Shown: positions 1 through 9,160 of the stretch, piece after piece
How positions within the stretch are numbered: the stretch's first letter is position 1
How the letters are laid out: each line of letters begins with the position of its first letter
DNA from: Kluyvera intermedia
GTDB taxonomy: Bacteria; Pseudomonadota; Gammaproteobacteria; Enterobacterales; Enterobacteriaceae
Direction: 5' to 3'
DNA length: 64,000 nucleotides
NCBI RefSeq assembly: GCF_021440345.1
Contig: NZ_JAKCNS010000029.1
Coordinates: 16,953-80,952, forward strand
Made by a program: the position numbers and the translations under genes
Notes under the pieces: generated by a model
What the model saw: only the letters and a program-made list of their open reading frames with translations
Database searches by the model: none
What the model was told of the DNA's origin: nothing

Positions 1-1036
1 AATCATCCGACGGGAAGTGACCGGGCACCCAGTCGAGAATGATGTTCAAACCAGCGGCGTGTGCGGCATTGATGAAATAGCGGAAATCTTCGCGGGTACC
101 GAAGCGGCGGGTCGGCGCGAACAGACCCGTTGGCTGATAGCCCCAACTGCCATCGAACGGATGCTCGTTAATCGGCAGCAGTTCCAGATGGGTAAAGCCC
201 ATCCATTTAGCGTACGGCACCAGCTCGTCGGCCAGCTCGCGATAGCTCAGCCAGAAGTTGTTGTCGGTATGACGACGCCAGGAACCCAGATGCACTTCGT
301 AGATAGAGATAGGCGCATCAAACTGGTTGGCTTTTTTGCGTTCTTCGCTCTGTTCAACCTTAGGCGGCAGGCCGCAAATCAACGAGGCCGTGTCCGGGCG
401 CATTTGCGCTTCAAAGGCGTACGGGTCAGCCTTCACCCGCAGCGCACCGTTGGCGTCGATCATCTCGAATTTATACAACTGACCGTTGTGCGCACCGGGA
501 ATAAACAGCTCCCAGATCCCTGATTCCCGACGCAGGCGCATCGGATGGCGGCGACCATCCCAGTAGTTGAACTGACCCACCACGGAGACCCGACGCGCGT
601 TGGGTGCCCAGACGGCAAAGCGCGTCCCGGTTACGCCGTCCATAGTATCCGCATGCGCGCCCAGCGTTTCATATGGGCGTAAATGGGTCCCTTCAGACAG
701 CAGCCATGCGTCCATTTCCTGGAGCAATGGGCCAAAACTGTAGGGATCGTCAATCAGGTTCTGCTGGCCATGCCAGACAACAGCTAATTGATAACGGAAG
801 AAATTTTTACGTCGCGGCAGAATGCCACAAAAGAAACCTCGTGCGTCTACGCACTCCAGTTTGCCAACTTTATGTCCGGTTTTAGGTTCAATCACCCAAA
901 CGTCGGTCGCGTCGGGCAGCAATGCCCGGACTTCCAGTCCCGATTCCGTTCGGTGCATCCCTAATACGGAGAAAGGATCCGCAAAATGGCCTGCAATTAG
1001 CGCGTTAATCACGTCTCTATCAATACGATCGGACAT
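1..1036 (-). CDS. glgB: 1,4-alpha-glucan branching enzyme, N-terminal part (window edge)
   Basis: This is the N-terminal part (about 345 residues) of glycogen branching enzyme; the usual length is about 728, and the gene runs off the left edge of the window. It starts [20 protein letters not shown] and continues DPFSVLGM, almost identical to E. coli GlgB. The visible part covers the N1 and CBM48 modules and the beginning of the GH13 catalytic barrel ([32 protein letters not shown]). The enzyme makes alpha-1,6 branches in glycogen in the cytoplasm. The start is the ATG at 1034-1036. It lies downstream of asd on the same strand, as in E. coli, but a strong terminator follows asd, so glgB probably has its own promoter in the 252-bp gap. 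The catalytic acids lie outside the window. Confidence 0.97.
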   Translation of the reverse strand, partial: MSDRIDRDVINALIAGHFADPFSVLGMHRTESGLEVRALLPDATDVWVIEPKTGHKVGKLECVDARGFFCGILPRRKNFFRYQLAVVWHGQQNLIDDPYSFGPLLQEMDAWLLSEGTHLRPYETLGAHADTMDGVTGTRFAVWAPNARRVSVVGQFNYWDGRRHPMRLRRESGIWELFIPGAHNGQLYKFEMIDANGALRVKADPYAFEAQMRPDTASLICGLPPKVEQSEERKKANQFDAPISIYEVHLGSWRRHTDNNFWLSYRELADELVPYAKWMGFTHLELLPINEHPFDGSWGYQPTGLFAPTRRFGTREDFRYFINAAHAAGLNIILDWVPGHFPSDD

Positions 1037-1243
1037 GTTTCATTATCCTTTGTTTTTGTATCGCCTCAATCCAATGTAAATGGCGACATTTGTGACCCGA
1101 ACGGTGCAGCACAAAGAAGAGTGCTTTCTCAGCTCCATTCAACCTTCAGTCAAGGCGATAGACCCTGATTAAAGCATAGCCAACGCTTTACCTGACTCCT
1201 GATAGAAAATTAAACATATCTGCGTTTTACTCCTTGTATTACG

Positions 1244-1271
1244 CAAAAAAAAGGGGTGAATCGCCACCCCT
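1244..1271 (-). terminator. Rho-independent terminator of asd
   Basis: On the minus strand a perfect 7-bp stem (arms 1252-1258 and 1265-1271, loop 1259-1264) is followed by a run of eight U residues (1244-1251). It begins about 18 bases after the asd stop codon, so it ends the asd transcript before glgB. Confidence 0.9.
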
Positions 1272-1288
1272 CATCAATGAACAAATGT

Positions 1289-2395
1289 TTACGCCAGCTG
1301 GCGCAACATGCGGCGCAGCGGCTCGGCGGCGCCCCACAGAAGCTGGTCGCCGACGGTGAAGGCAGACAGATACTCCGGCCCCATGTTCAGCTTACGCAGA
1401 CGCCCAACTGGCGTAGTCAGCGTACCGGTGACGGCCGCAGGGGTTAACTCACGCATGGTGATTTCACGGTCGTTTGGAATCACTTTCGCCCACGGGTTAT
1501 GCGCCGCCAGCAATTCCTCTACAGAGCTTATGGAAATATCTTTTTTCAATTTCAGGGTGAATGCCTGGCTGTGGCAACGCAGCGCGCCGACGCGCACGCA
1601 CAGGCCATCAACCGGGATAACCGAGGAGGTCGCAAGAATTTTGTTGGTCTCAGCCTGGCCTTTCCACTCTTCGCGGCTCTGGCCGTTATCGAGCTGTTTG
1701 TCGATCCACGGAATCAGGCTGCCTGCCAGCGGAACGCCAAAGTTATCTACCGCCAGGTCACCACTACGGGTCAGGGTAGTCACTTTACGTTCGATCTCGA
1801 GGATGGCGGAAGCCGGGTCTGCCAGCTCGCTGGCGACGTGTTGATGCAGTTGGCCCATCTGGGTCAGCAGTTCACGCATATGACGCGCGCCGCCGCCGGA
1901 AGCGGCCTGATAGGTGGCGACAGAAGCCCACTCAACCAGGTCATTGGCGAACAGACCGCCCAGAGACATCAGCATCAGGCTGACGGTACAGTTGCCGCCG
2001 ACAAAGGTTTTCACGCCGTTGTTCAGACCGTCGGTGATCACCTGCTGGTTAACCGGGTCGAGAATGATAATGGCGTCATCTTTCATGCGCAGCGAAGAGG
2101 CCGCGTCAATCCAGTAGCCCTGCCAGCCGCTTTCACGAAGCTTCGGATAGATTTCGTTGGTATAATCTCCGCCCTGACAGGTGACGATAATGTCGAGCGC
2201 CTTCAGCGCTTCAAGATCGAAAGCATCCTGAAGCGTACCTCCAGTGCTGCCGCCAAACGTTGGCGCAGCTTGGCCTAACTGAGAGGTAGAGAAGAAGACC
2301 GGGCGAATGGCGTCAAAATCGCGCTCTTCCACCATGCGTTGCATGAGTACAGAGCCGACCATCCCGCGCCAGCCGATAAAACCAACATTTTTCAT
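1289..2395 (-). CDS. asd: Aspartate-semialdehyde dehydrogenase
   Basis: A 368-residue NADPH-dependent enzyme (E. coli 367) that converts aspartyl phosphate to aspartate semialdehyde, the branch point to lysine, diaminopimelate, threonine and methionine. The N-terminal Rossmann motif [13 protein letters not shown] is intact. The active-site cysteine is C136 in GGNCTVSLM, and the conserved histidine lies in [11 protein letters not shown]. The start is the ATG at 2393-2395, giving MKNVGFIGW. It is transcribed alone toward glgB and closed by the terminator at 1244-1271. Function and start are secure. Confidence 0.98.
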   Translation of the reverse strand: MKNVGFIGWRGMVGSVLMQRMVEERDFDAIRPVFFSTSQLGQAAPTFGGSTGGTLQDAFDLEALKALDIIVTCQGGDYTNEIYPKLRESGWQGYWIDAASSLRMKDDAIIILDPVNQQVITDGLNNGVKTFVGGNCTVSLMLMSLGGLFANDLVEWASVATYQAASGGGARHMRELLTQMGQLHQHVASELADPASAILEIERKVTTLTRSGDLAVDNFGVPLAGSLIPWIDKQLDNGQSREEWKGQAETNKILATSSVIPVDGLCVRVGALRCHSQAFTLKLKKDISISSVEELLAAHNPWAKVIPNDREITMRELTPAAVTGTLTTPVGRLRKLNMGPEYLSAFTVGDQLLWGAAEPLRRMLRQLA

Positions 2396-2629
2396 AGCGT
2401 ATTTTCCTGCAGATATGTGTGCTGTTTATGCTTGCCAGTCCCACTGGCCATCCCATCACATTACAAAAAGCAGCTAAAGTCGCAAGTGAAATTAATCAAT
2501 GATTGCAGAGCAATCAGAAATGCAACTTATTCCCCCGACCCTGGGGGCCACATTTACCCTCGTCAGAATCCATGGCTTGGGTGATGCGTAAAGCAGAAAG
2601 TCCTTAACGATTATCAGGGAATATGAGTG

Positions 2630-3223
2630 ATGAGTGAAATCTTTTCCGCCGCAGTTTTATTGATCCTGATTATGGATCCACTGGGAAACTTACCCATTTT
2701 TATGTCGGTGCTAAAACACACGGAGCCCAAGCGCCGCAAGGCGATCATGATACGTGAGCTTTTAATCGCACTGCTGATAATGCTCATTTTCTTGTTCGCC
2801 GGTGAAAAAATTCTCGCCTTCCTGAACCTGAGCGCAGAGACCGTTTCTATCTCCGGCGGGATTATTTTGTTCCTGATTGCCATCAAGATGATTTTCCCTA
2901 GCGCCGAGGGCGGCAGCAATGGTTTACCCGCGGGTGAAGAGCCATTTATTGTACCGCTGGCGATTCCTCTGGTAGCCGGGCCATCACTGTTAGCGACGCT
3001 GATGCTGCTTTCGCACCAGTATCCCAATAACCTGTCGCATCTGGTGATTGCGCTGCTGATTGCCTGGGGCGGTACGGTGGTCATTCTGCTGCAATCGTCG
3101 CTATTCCTGCGCCTGCTGGGCGAGAAAGGCGTCAACGCCTTAGAACGTCTGATGGGGTTGATTCTGGTGATGATGGCCACCCAGATGTTCCTGGACGGTA
3201 TTCGGGCGTGGATGAAAGGATAG
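2630..3223 (+). CDS. yhgN: MarC family inner-membrane protein YhgN
   Basis: A 197-residue polytopic membrane protein of the MarC/YhgN family (UPF0056) with about six hydrophobic segments, nearly identical to E. coli YhgN (MDPLGNLPIFMSVLKHTEP, SISGGIILFLIAIKMIFPS). No substrate is established for the family; older antibiotic-resistance claims concern its relative MarC. I chose the ATG at 2630 (MSEIFSAAV) over the in-frame GTG one codon upstream because it matches the E. coli N-terminus and length. It is divergent from asd and convergent with gntU. Confidence 0.95.
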   Translation: MSEIFSAAVLLILIMDPLGNLPIFMSVLKHTEPKRRKAIMIRELLIALLIMLIFLFAGEKILAFLNLSAETVSISGGIILFLIAIKMIFPSAEGGSNGLPAGEEPFIVPLAIPLVAGPSLLATLMLLSHQYPNNLSHLVIALLIAWGGTVVILLQSSLFLRLLGEKGVNALERLMGLILVMMATQMFLDGIRAWMKG

Positions 3224-3235
3224 CCGTAGAAACAA

Positions 3236-3270
3236 TTCGCCCGGGCGTCACTGACGTGAGCCCGGGCGAA
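3236..3270. repeat. GC-rich inverted repeat between yhgN and gntU
   Basis: A perfect 11-bp inverted repeat (arms 3236-3246 and 3260-3270, 13-base loop) sits between the convergent ends of yhgN and gntU. The core GCCCGGGC resembles the REP-like hairpin at 22445-22478. There is no long U run on either side, so it may be a REP-type element or a weak bidirectional terminator. Confidence 0.6.
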
Positions 3271-3314
3271 AATTTAGCAAACCCAGCGGCACTGCGCCGG
3301 GTTAGGTACAAGCA

Positions 3315-4655
3315 TTAGCTCAGCAGCGTAAACGCCACCATACCGACGATCGCACCCACGGTACCAAGGATGGTTTCCATCATGGTCCAGGTTTTCAGCG
3401 TCTGTGCTTCGGTAGCGCCGGTAAATTTACCGAACAGCCAGAAGCCAGCGTCATTCACGTGGCTCACCACGATAGAACCGCCGCCGATACAGATAGACAG
3501 TGCTGCCAGCTGTGCACCGTTGTAATGCAGCTGTTCAATGACAGGCATCACCAGGCCAACCGCAGTCAGACAGGCGACCGTCGCCGAACCCTGAATAATA
3601 CGTACCGCTGCGGCCAGGATGAAGCAGGTCAGCGCGATAGGCAGGCCCATCCCGGTTAACGCTTCGCCCAACGCCGGGCCAACGCCGGAGTCCACCAGCA
3701 CCTGTTTGAACACGCCACCGGCACCGATAACCAGCAGGATAATCCCCGCAGGCTGCAGCGCGTGGCCGCAGATTTCCATCACTTTATCTTTCGCCATGCC
3801 CTGACGGAACGCCAGACCATAAATAGCAACCAGACAGGCAACCAGAATCGCCGTGAACGGGTGGCCGATAAATTCAAACCACTGATAAACTTCAGAACCT
3901 TCCGGCACAAAGCGTGCAGCAACGGTTTTCAGACCGACCAGCACCAGCGGCAGCAGGATCAGCGCGAGGCTGAAGCCGAAGGAAGGCATTTTGCCTTCGC
4001 CCAGGTGCGGCTCGGTGACGTCTTCTGGAATGTTCAGTTCAACGTAACGGCTGATGAAGTTGCCCCACAGCGGACCGGCAATCAGCATCCCTGGGATAGC
4101 GGCACACAGGCCAATCAGGATCATCCAGCCAAAGTCCGCGTGCATCTGGGAGGCCAGCAGCATTGGCGCTGGGCCAGGGACCAGGAACGCCGCGGCAGCG
4201 GCGACACCGGCAAATAGTGGGATCACCAGTTTCACCAGATTGGTACCGGTGTGACGCGCCATCGAGAACGCAACGCTAATCAGCAGCACGATAGCCACTT
4301 CGAAGAACAGCGGCAGCGCGCAAATCAGGCCAGCCAGGCCAATCGCGAAGTGCGCACGGTTATGGCCGAATGACTTCAGCATCTTGACGGCAATCTGATC
4401 GACCGCGCCGGTTTCATGCAGAATTTTGCCGAACATTGCGCCAAGCGCGACCACAATCGCCAGGAAGCCCAGCGTGCCGCCCATGCCTTTCTCCATGGTG
4501 GCCGCGATTTTGGTCAGCGGCATACCGGAGAACAGACCTGCACCAATAGAAACCACCATCAAAGCCAGGAAGGCGTGCATACGCGCCTTCATGACTAAAA
4601 ACAGCAGCAGCAAAACAGAACCGACTGCTGTTAAAACGAGCGTTAGAGTTGTCAC
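3315..4655 (-). CDS. gntU: Low-affinity gluconate transporter
   Basis: A 446-residue gluconate:H+ symporter of the GntP family in the inner membrane, the same length as E. coli GntU and nearly identical throughout (MTTLTLVLTAVGSVLLLLFL at the N-terminus, SHVNDAGFWLFGKFTGATE near the C-terminus). About 12 or more hydrophobic segments are visible. The start is a GTG at 4653-4655 that overlaps the gntK stop codon (GTGA), indicating translational coupling in a gntKU operon. The operators upstream of gntK imply GntR repression relieved by gluconate. Confidence 0.97.
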   Translation of the reverse strand: MTTLTLVLTAVGSVLLLLFLVMKARMHAFLALMVVSIGAGLFSGMPLTKIAATMEKGMGGTLGFLAIVVALGAMFGKILHETGAVDQIAVKMLKSFGHNRAHFAIGLAGLICALPLFFEVAIVLLISVAFSMARHTGTNLVKLVIPLFAGVAAAAAFLVPGPAPMLLASQMHADFGWMILIGLCAAIPGMLIAGPLWGNFISRYVELNIPEDVTEPHLGEGKMPSFGFSLALILLPLVLVGLKTVAARFVPEGSEVYQWFEFIGHPFTAILVACLVAIYGLAFRQGMAKDKVMEICGHALQPAGIILLVIGAGGVFKQVLVDSGVGPALGEALTGMGLPIALTCFILAAAVRIIQGSATVACLTAVGLVMPVIEQLHYNGAQLAALSICIGGGSIVVSHVNDAGFWLFGKFTGATEAQTLKTWTMMETILGTVGAIVGMVAFTLLS

Positions 4656-5185
4656 GCGATACGGCCTTTGTTAATCAATTCAATCGTGCTGTCGATAACG
4701 CCTTCCAGCGGCTGATCGATATCAACCACCAGCACATCGCGTTCTTCAGCGCCCGGCTCTTGCAGGGTTTCGAATTGGGTCACCAGCATCTGCGTTTTGA
4801 AGAAGTGGCCTTTACGCGCCTTCAGGCGGCTTTCAATCACTTCAAAATCACCTTTCATATAGATGAAAGAGAGATTTGGATTACCTTCGCGCAGAATGTC
4901 GCGGTACGCTTTTTTCAGCGCAGAGCAGACAATCAGCGAAACCTTGTTGGTGCGTTGCATCGCGAATGCAGCGTCGTTCAGTGCCTGCAACCATGGTTTG
5001 CGATCGTCGTCGTTCAGCGGCTCACCGGAGGACATTTTGACGATATTGCAACGTGGATGCAGGAAGTCGCCGTCCAGAAATGCAGCGTTCAGGCGATGCG
5101 CGACTTCGCTGGCAACCGCAGATTTACCGCTGCCGGATACGCCCATCAGTACATAGACGTGGTGATCGTGGTTAGTCGTGCTCAA
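4652..5185 (-). CDS. gntK: Gluconokinase, thermoresistant
   Basis: A 177-residue ATP:gluconate 6-phosphotransferase (E. coli 175) that feeds gluconate into the Entner-Doudoroff and pentose phosphate pathways. The Walker A motif GVSGSGKSA is near residue 15, followed by DGDFLHP and KGHFFKTQMLVTQF. The start is a TTG at 5183-5185 (MSTTNHDHH), supported by an AGGAGG Shine-Dalgarno sequence six bases upstream and by the same N-terminus in E. coli. It is first gene of gntKU, directly downstream of two GntR operator half-repeats. Confidence 0.96.
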   Translation of the reverse strand: MSTTNHDHHVYVLMGVSGSGKSAVASEVAHRLNAAFLDGDFLHPRCNIVKMSSGEPLNDDDRKPWLQALNDAAFAMQRTNKVSLIVCSALKKAYRDILREGNPNLSFIYMKGDFEVIESRLKARKGHFFKTQMLVTQFETLQEPGAEERDVLVVDIDQPLEGVIDSTIELINKGRIA

Positions 5186-5214
5186 GGCGTCCTCCTGTTG
5201 GGCACTAAGGAATT

Positions 5215-5256
5215 GTTACGGGTAACTGTTATCGGTAACATTGTCCTGCCGGGCAA
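5215..5256 (-). promoter_or_regulatory. gntKU promoter with two GntR operators
   Basis: On the minus strand a -35 TTGCCC (5251-5256) and a -10 GATAAC (5228-5233) are separated by 17 bases. Two similar dyads, GTTATCGGTAAC (5228-5239) and GTTACGGGTAAC (5215-5226), match the known GntR operator core and lie over the -10 and just downstream of it, as expected for repression. They lie between gntR and gntK. Confidence 0.8.
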
Positions 5257-5332
5257 GTGGATAAGCAATAACCATTCGTGCCGGAAGTGAATTCTAAGTG
5301 AATATGTGTGATCTAGTTCAAATTTGTCAGAG

Positions 5333-6328
5333 CTAAATAGAACCGCCCGGTGACAAAGTGAAACCTAAATCTAACATTTTTGGCGTAACTGCTTCACCAC
5401 GGATGCGCGCCAGCAGTCGCTCTGCGCCAATGCGGCCCATGCGCTCACGCGGCGTCAGGACGCTGGCAAGACGGGGTTCCATCACCTGGCCGATGTCGTG
5501 GCCGTGGAAACCGGCAATGGCAATATCATTAGGAATTTTGAGGCCCAGACGCTGACATTCAAATGCAGCGCCGACCGCAAGGTCATCGTTGGTACAGAAG
5601 ATGCCGTCAAGCTGCGAGAATTCCCGACGCGCCTGGCGCATCAGTTCAATCCCCGAGGTGTACGACGATGATTGCTCAACCATCACGCTATACGGCGTTA
5701 ATCCCGCATCCAGCATCGCCTGCTCATAGCCTTTCTGCTTGATGATAGTACGCTCATCAAGACGCGCGCCTAAATAGGCAATGTGTCGGTGGCCGCGGGC
5801 AATAATGGCCGCCGTCATCTGGCGCGCCGCTTCAAAGTTGTCGAAGCCAACGGCGATGTCGAGGCACGGCGATTGGCTGTCCATCAACTCGACCACCGGG
5901 ATCCCAGCGACTTCAATCATCTTCAGGGTGCGAGGAGTGTGGGTGCGTTCGGTGAGGATCAGGCCGTCGATATTCCACGAGAGCATTGACTCCAGACGTT
6001 CCTGTTCCATCTCCGGCTTATAGCCGTAGTGCGCCAGCATTGTTTGGTAGCCGTAGGCGTCAGTGACGCTTTCCACGCCGCGCAGCACTTCTGCGAAGAC
6101 CTGGTTAGTTAATGACGGTAAAAGTACGCCGATGGCGCGACTGGTGGAGTTGGAAAGAATATCGGGAGCACGATTGGGGATGTAACCCAAATCATCAAGA
6201 GCCGCCGCAATTTTACCGCGCAACGCTACGGAAACCTGTTCCGGATTACGGAGAAAACGGCTAACCGTCATTTTGGTCACGCCAACGCGATCGGCAACAT
6301 CCTGAAGTACGGGTCTTTTCTTTTTCAT
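5333..6328 (-). CDS. gntR: Gluconate repressor GntR (LacI family)
   Basis: A 331-residue LacI-type repressor, the same length as E. coli GntR. The N-terminal helix-turn-helix (LQDVADRVGVTKMTVSRFLR, residues 8-27) and hinge are followed by a periplasmic-binding-protein-like effector domain (AIGVLLPSLTNQVFAEVL; GIFCTNDDLAVGAAFECQRL). It represses gluconate uptake and catabolism genes and is released by gluconate. It is transcribed in the same direction as gntKU with a 147-bp gap that contains the operators. Confidence 0.97.
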   Translation of the reverse strand: MKKKRPVLQDVADRVGVTKMTVSRFLRNPEQVSVALRGKIAAALDDLGYIPNRAPDILSNSTSRAIGVLLPSLTNQVFAEVLRGVESVTDAYGYQTMLAHYGYKPEMEQERLESMLSWNIDGLILTERTHTPRTLKMIEVAGIPVVELMDSQSPCLDIAVGFDNFEAARQMTAAIIARGHRHIAYLGARLDERTIIKQKGYEQAMLDAGLTPYSVMVEQSSSYTSGIELMRQARREFSQLDGIFCTNDDLAVGAAFECQRLGLKIPNDIAIAGFHGHDIGQVMEPRLASVLTPRERMGRIGAERLLARIRGEAVTPKMLDLGFTLSPGGSI

Positions 6329-6382
6329 CGTCCAGAGGCAAGCAAGGTGAAATATTGCTGAAGTTTACCACGGAGATGGCGC

Positions 6383-6408
6383 AACCTCCCCGCAAGATTG
6401 GGGAGGTT
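6383..6408. terminator. Hairpin between gntR and yhhW
   Basis: A perfect 9-bp stem (arms 6383-6391 and 6400-6408, 8-base loop) lies just past the yhhW stop on the minus strand and upstream of gntR. There is no U run on the minus side. It may be a weak terminator or a stabilising 3' hairpin of the yhhW transcript. Confidence 0.4.
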
Positions 6409-6429
6409 ACGTTATTTATTTAAGCCTGA

Positions 6430-7125
6430 TCAAACTGGCGGCAGATCGAAGAGTAAAATTTCGCTGTCGCTATCCGCATGGATTGAAATCGCCTGCTCAT
6501 CCCAAATGGCCAGGCCATCGCTGGTGGTAGCTTTGGTGCCGTTGATACTCACGTTACCTTTTACCACCTGAATCCACACGCGGCGGTCAGCGGCAATCTG
6601 ATGAATCGACTGTTCGTCTTTCGTCAGCGCCCAGCGGTACAGCTCCATGTCCTGATACACTTTCAGCGAACCTTCACGCGCATCCGGCGACAGCACCAGC
6701 TGTTTGCCCTGTTCGGCGTCGAAGCGGCGCTGTTCGTAGCGCGGCGTGATACCGGTTTTTTCTGGAATGATCCAGATCTGGTACAGGTGCAGCTTGTCGG
6801 TGGCGCTCGGATTGTACTCGGAGTGACGAATCCCGGTACCCGCACTCATAATCTGGAACTCACCCGCCGGAACCTGTTCTTTATTACCCATGCTGTCCTG
6901 GTGCTCAACGGCGCCTTCCAGAACGTAGGTCAGGATTTCCATGTCTTTGTGCGGATGGGTACCGAACCCCTGACCGGCATCAATCACGTCATCGTTAATG
7001 ACGCGCAGCGCGGAGAAGCCCATAAAATTCGGATCGTAATAATCAGCAAAAGAGAAGGTATGCCAGGAGTCCAGCCAACCATGATTTGCGTGACCACGTT
7101 CGTTTGCTTTGCGTAAGAAAATCAT
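6430..7125 (-). CDS. yhhW: Pirin family protein YhhW (quercetin 2,3-dioxygenase-like)
   Basis: A 231-residue bicupin of the pirin family, identical in length to E. coli YhhW, which has quercetin 2,3-dioxygenase activity in vitro. The four metal ligands known from the E. coli structure are present: H57 and H59 in GTHPHKDME, H101 and E103 in IRHSEYN. The N-terminus is MIFLRKANERGHANHGWLDS. The physiological substrate is unknown. It is separated by 121 bp from yhhX on the same strand. Confidence 0.94.
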   Translation of the reverse strand: MIFLRKANERGHANHGWLDSWHTFSFADYYDPNFMGFSALRVINDDVIDAGQGFGTHPHKDMEILTYVLEGAVEHQDSMGNKEQVPAGEFQIMSAGTGIRHSEYNPSATDKLHLYQIWIIPEKTGITPRYEQRRFDAEQGKQLVLSPDAREGSLKVYQDMELYRWALTKDEQSIHQIAADRRVWIQVVKGNVSINGTKATTSDGLAIWDEQAISIHADSDSEILLFDLPPV

Positions 7126-7199
7126 TTTTTACCCCCTCATGTTTTCGATGAAACAAGTTTGGACGTAAACAGCCTGGGATGATAGTGGGTGAAAATTGA

Positions 7200-7236
7200 C
7201 TCCTCTATTCAAAAAATATGAACAAGAGCAGAGGAG
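7200..7236 (-). terminator. Possible hairpin downstream of yhhX
   Basis: A 7-bp inverted repeat (CTCCTCT at 7200-7206, AGAGGAG at 7230-7236) with a 23-base, U-rich loop follows the yhhX stop on the minus strand. The loop is long and the U tract is inside it, so the terminator call is weak. Confidence 0.3.
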
Positions 7237-7246
7237 CCAATATTGC

Positions 7247-8284
7247 TTATTTGGCGAGGGTTATCGTGGCAGGAGATGGCTGTTCGAAGGCCCTTTCCAG
7301 CAGTTCCATATTGGTGAGAGCCTCAATTTCCTTGACGAAATTCGGCGTTCCGTTGAGCAGCGTTTGATACAGAGCGTCATACACGCGGCCATAGTCGCCC
7401 TGTTCGGCTCGCCACTCTTCTTTTACCGTTTCGCCCGCCTCGTTGACGTACTCCAGCCGCGCCAGAGTGTCGTCCGCCGCGAAGCCCGCATCACCCGGCA
7501 TAATTCCCGCCTTCAGGCTGGTCTCTTGCTGGTCGATGCCGTATTTGACAAACGACCCTTTGGTGCCGTGAACGATAAACTTCGGATAGTCGATTTTCAC
7601 CAGGTGGCTGGTTTTCACAATCGCTTTCAGGTTGCCGTAGAAAAGCTGTGCTTCGAAGATATCGTCAGGATTGGCCGGGTTGCGCAGGCTACGGATGTCA
7701 TATGCTGCATGATCCGGACGACCAAACAACGAAATGATTTGGTCCATGGTATGAACGCCGAGACCATAAAACGCGCCGTCCTGCGGGCGTCCCGGCTGAG
7801 TAGGCGCGTCCGGGCGGAAGTAGTCGAAGTGGCTTTCCACTTCCACGATATCGCCCAGCTTACCGCTCTCGATGGCTTTTTTCGCCGTCAGGAAACAGGC
7901 ATCAAAGCGGCGATTCTGATACGGCGATACGGTCAAGCCTTTGCTTTTCGCCAATGCGAACAGCTCTCTTGCTTCCGCAACCGTGGGGGTAAACGGCTTT
8001 TCCACCAGCACGTTTTTGCCCGCTTCCAGCGCTTTCTTCGCATATTCAAAATGGCTGTCCGCATGGGTACAAACCACCACCAGCTTGACCTGAGGATCGT
8101 GCAGGATGTCGTTTAGCTCGCTGGTAAAGTGGATATGCGCGTACTGCGGCTGCTGTTCGTCCGGCTTCGGGCTGCGGCGAAAAATATGGGCAACGTGCCA
8201 GTCGGCTTTACGGTGTAAAACGTACGGGAGATGGTAGCGGGTGGCGCTTTTGCCAAAGCCAATGAAGGCGCAGTGTAGGGTCAT
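7247..8284 (-). CDS. yhhX: Gfo/Idh/MocA family oxidoreductase YhhX
   Basis: A 345-residue NAD(P)-dependent oxidoreductase, the same length as E. coli YhhX. The N-terminal Rossmann fold (HCAFIGFGKSATRYHLPYVL) is followed by the family EKP motif in NVLVEKPFTPT (E95-P97). The C-terminal alpha/beta substrate domain includes the FYGLGVHTMDQ segment. The substrate is unknown. Its start faces the RyhB gene, which is transcribed toward it. Confidence 0.94.
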   Translation of the reverse strand: MTLHCAFIGFGKSATRYHLPYVLHRKADWHVAHIFRRSPKPDEQQPQYAHIHFTSELNDILHDPQVKLVVVCTHADSHFEYAKKALEAGKNVLVEKPFTPTVAEARELFALAKSKGLTVSPYQNRRFDACFLTAKKAIESGKLGDIVEVESHFDYFRPDAPTQPGRPQDGAFYGLGVHTMDQIISLFGRPDHAAYDIRSLRNPANPDDIFEAQLFYGNLKAIVKTSHLVKIDYPKFIVHGTKGSFVKYGIDQQETSLKAGIMPGDAGFAADDTLARLEYVNEAGETVKEEWRAEQGDYGRVYDALYQTLLNGTPNFVKEIEALTNMELLERAFEQPSPATITLAK

Positions 8285-8334
8285 GATTCAGTCCTTTTGA
8301 AATAATTGCTGAATACCATAACGTAACTACAGGC

Positions 8335-8428
8335 AAAAAAAAGCCAGCATTAAGCTGGCTAAAGTAATACTGGAAGCAATGTGAGCAATGTCGTGCTTTC
8401 AGAAGCTCCGCAAGGACGCCCTGAATGC
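8335..8428 (-). ncRNA. ryhB: RyhB small regulatory RNA
   Basis: An about 94-nt Hfq-dependent small RNA that represses iron-containing proteins and iron-using pathways when iron is scarce. The E. coli core from GAAAGCACGACATTGCTCAC through the CATTGCTTCCAGTATTACTT pairing region is conserved on the minus strand. It ends in a 7-bp terminator hairpin (arms 8342-8348 and 8354-8360) with a U run. The first about 30 nt differ from E. coli. It lies between yhhX and yhhY exactly as in E. coli. The 5' end is inferred from promoter spacing, to within a few bases. Confidence 0.95.
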
Positions 8429-8430
8429 AG

Positions 8431-8464
8431 GACAATAATAATCATTCTCATTCGCACTTGTCTA
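8431..8464 (-). promoter_or_regulatory. ryhB promoter with Fur box
   Basis: A -35 TAGACA (8459-8464) and -10 TATTAT (8435-8440), separated by 18 bases, precede RyhB on the minus strand. A 19-bp Fur box at 8431-8449 (GACAATAATAATCATTCTC read on the plus strand) matches 16 of 19 consensus positions and covers the -10, as expected for repression by Fe2+-Fur. Confidence 0.85.
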
Positions 8465-8550
8465 CCGTTTTTTGCAAAAAAAGCTAATTGACGCACATTT
8501 AAAAATCAATGATGTTAAAAGGGACTTTTAACCCCAAAAGGAAATGAAGA

Positions 8551-9042
8551 ATGAGTGACATAGTGATTCGCCATGCCAAAGCCAACGATTACGACGCAAT
8601 CCGTCAAATCCACGCCCAGCCGGAGGTGTATCACAACACGCTACAGGTCCCTCATCCTTCCAGCCATATGTGGCACGAACGGCTAGCCGACCGGCCCGGC
8701 ATTAAACAGTTAGTCGCCTGCATTGATGAGCAGGTCGTCGGGCATCTGACGATTGATGTTGCTCAGCGTCCGCGCCGTAGCCACGTTGCCGATTTTGGCA
8801 TCTGCGTGGATTCGCGCTGGCATAATCGCGGTGTTGCCAGCGCGCTGGTTCGCACCATGATAGAGATGTGCGACAACTGGCTGCGCGTCGATCGCATTGA
8901 ATTGACGGTGTTTGTGGATAACGCGCCGGCGGTGGCTGTTTATCAGAAACATGGCTTTGAGATTGAAGGTACCGGGCGCAAGTATGCCCTGCGCAACGGC
9001 GAGTATGTGGATGCCTACTTTATGGCTCGGTTGAAGGGGTAA
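8551..9042 (+). CDS. yhhY: GNAT amino-acid N-acetyltransferase YhhY/AaaT
   Basis: A 163-residue GNAT acetyltransferase (E. coli 162). The acetyl-CoA-binding motif A is seen in DSRWHNRGVASALVRTMIEM, and the C-terminal strand-helix in NAPAVAVYQKHGFEIEG. E. coli YhhY acetylates phenylalanine and methionine and is called AaaT; I infer the same activity here from near-identity. The start ATG at 8551 follows AAAGGA with 9-base spacing. It is divergent from ryhB/yhhX and convergent with ggt. Confidence 0.94.
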   Translation: MSDIVIRHAKANDYDAIRQIHAQPEVYHNTLQVPHPSSHMWHERLADRPGIKQLVACIDEQVVGHLTIDVAQRPRRSHVADFGICVDSRWHNRGVASALVRTMIEMCDNWLRVDRIELTVFVDNAPAVAVYQKHGFEIEGTGRKYALRNGEYVDAYFMARLKG

Positions 9043-9156
9043 CCCTCACCCTAACCCTCTCCCTAAAAAGGAGAGGGGACCGTTTAGTGCTCTAATCCTG
9101 CATCCATCTTCGGATTTTCAGAGACTCACCTGAAGCTAAGGGGAAAGGGCTGAGGG
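9043..9156. repeat. Dispersed palindromic repeat, copy A
   Basis: A 114-bp element begins CCCTCACCCTAACCCTCTCC and ends GGGGAAAGGGCTGAGGG. It has complementary C-rich and G-rich ends and an inner CCTCTCC/GGAGAGG hairpin. It lies between the convergent ends of yhhY and ggt. Related copies lie at 14904-15089 and 54967-55074. It contains no ORF of its own. Confidence 0.8.
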
Positions 9157-9160
9157 AAAA

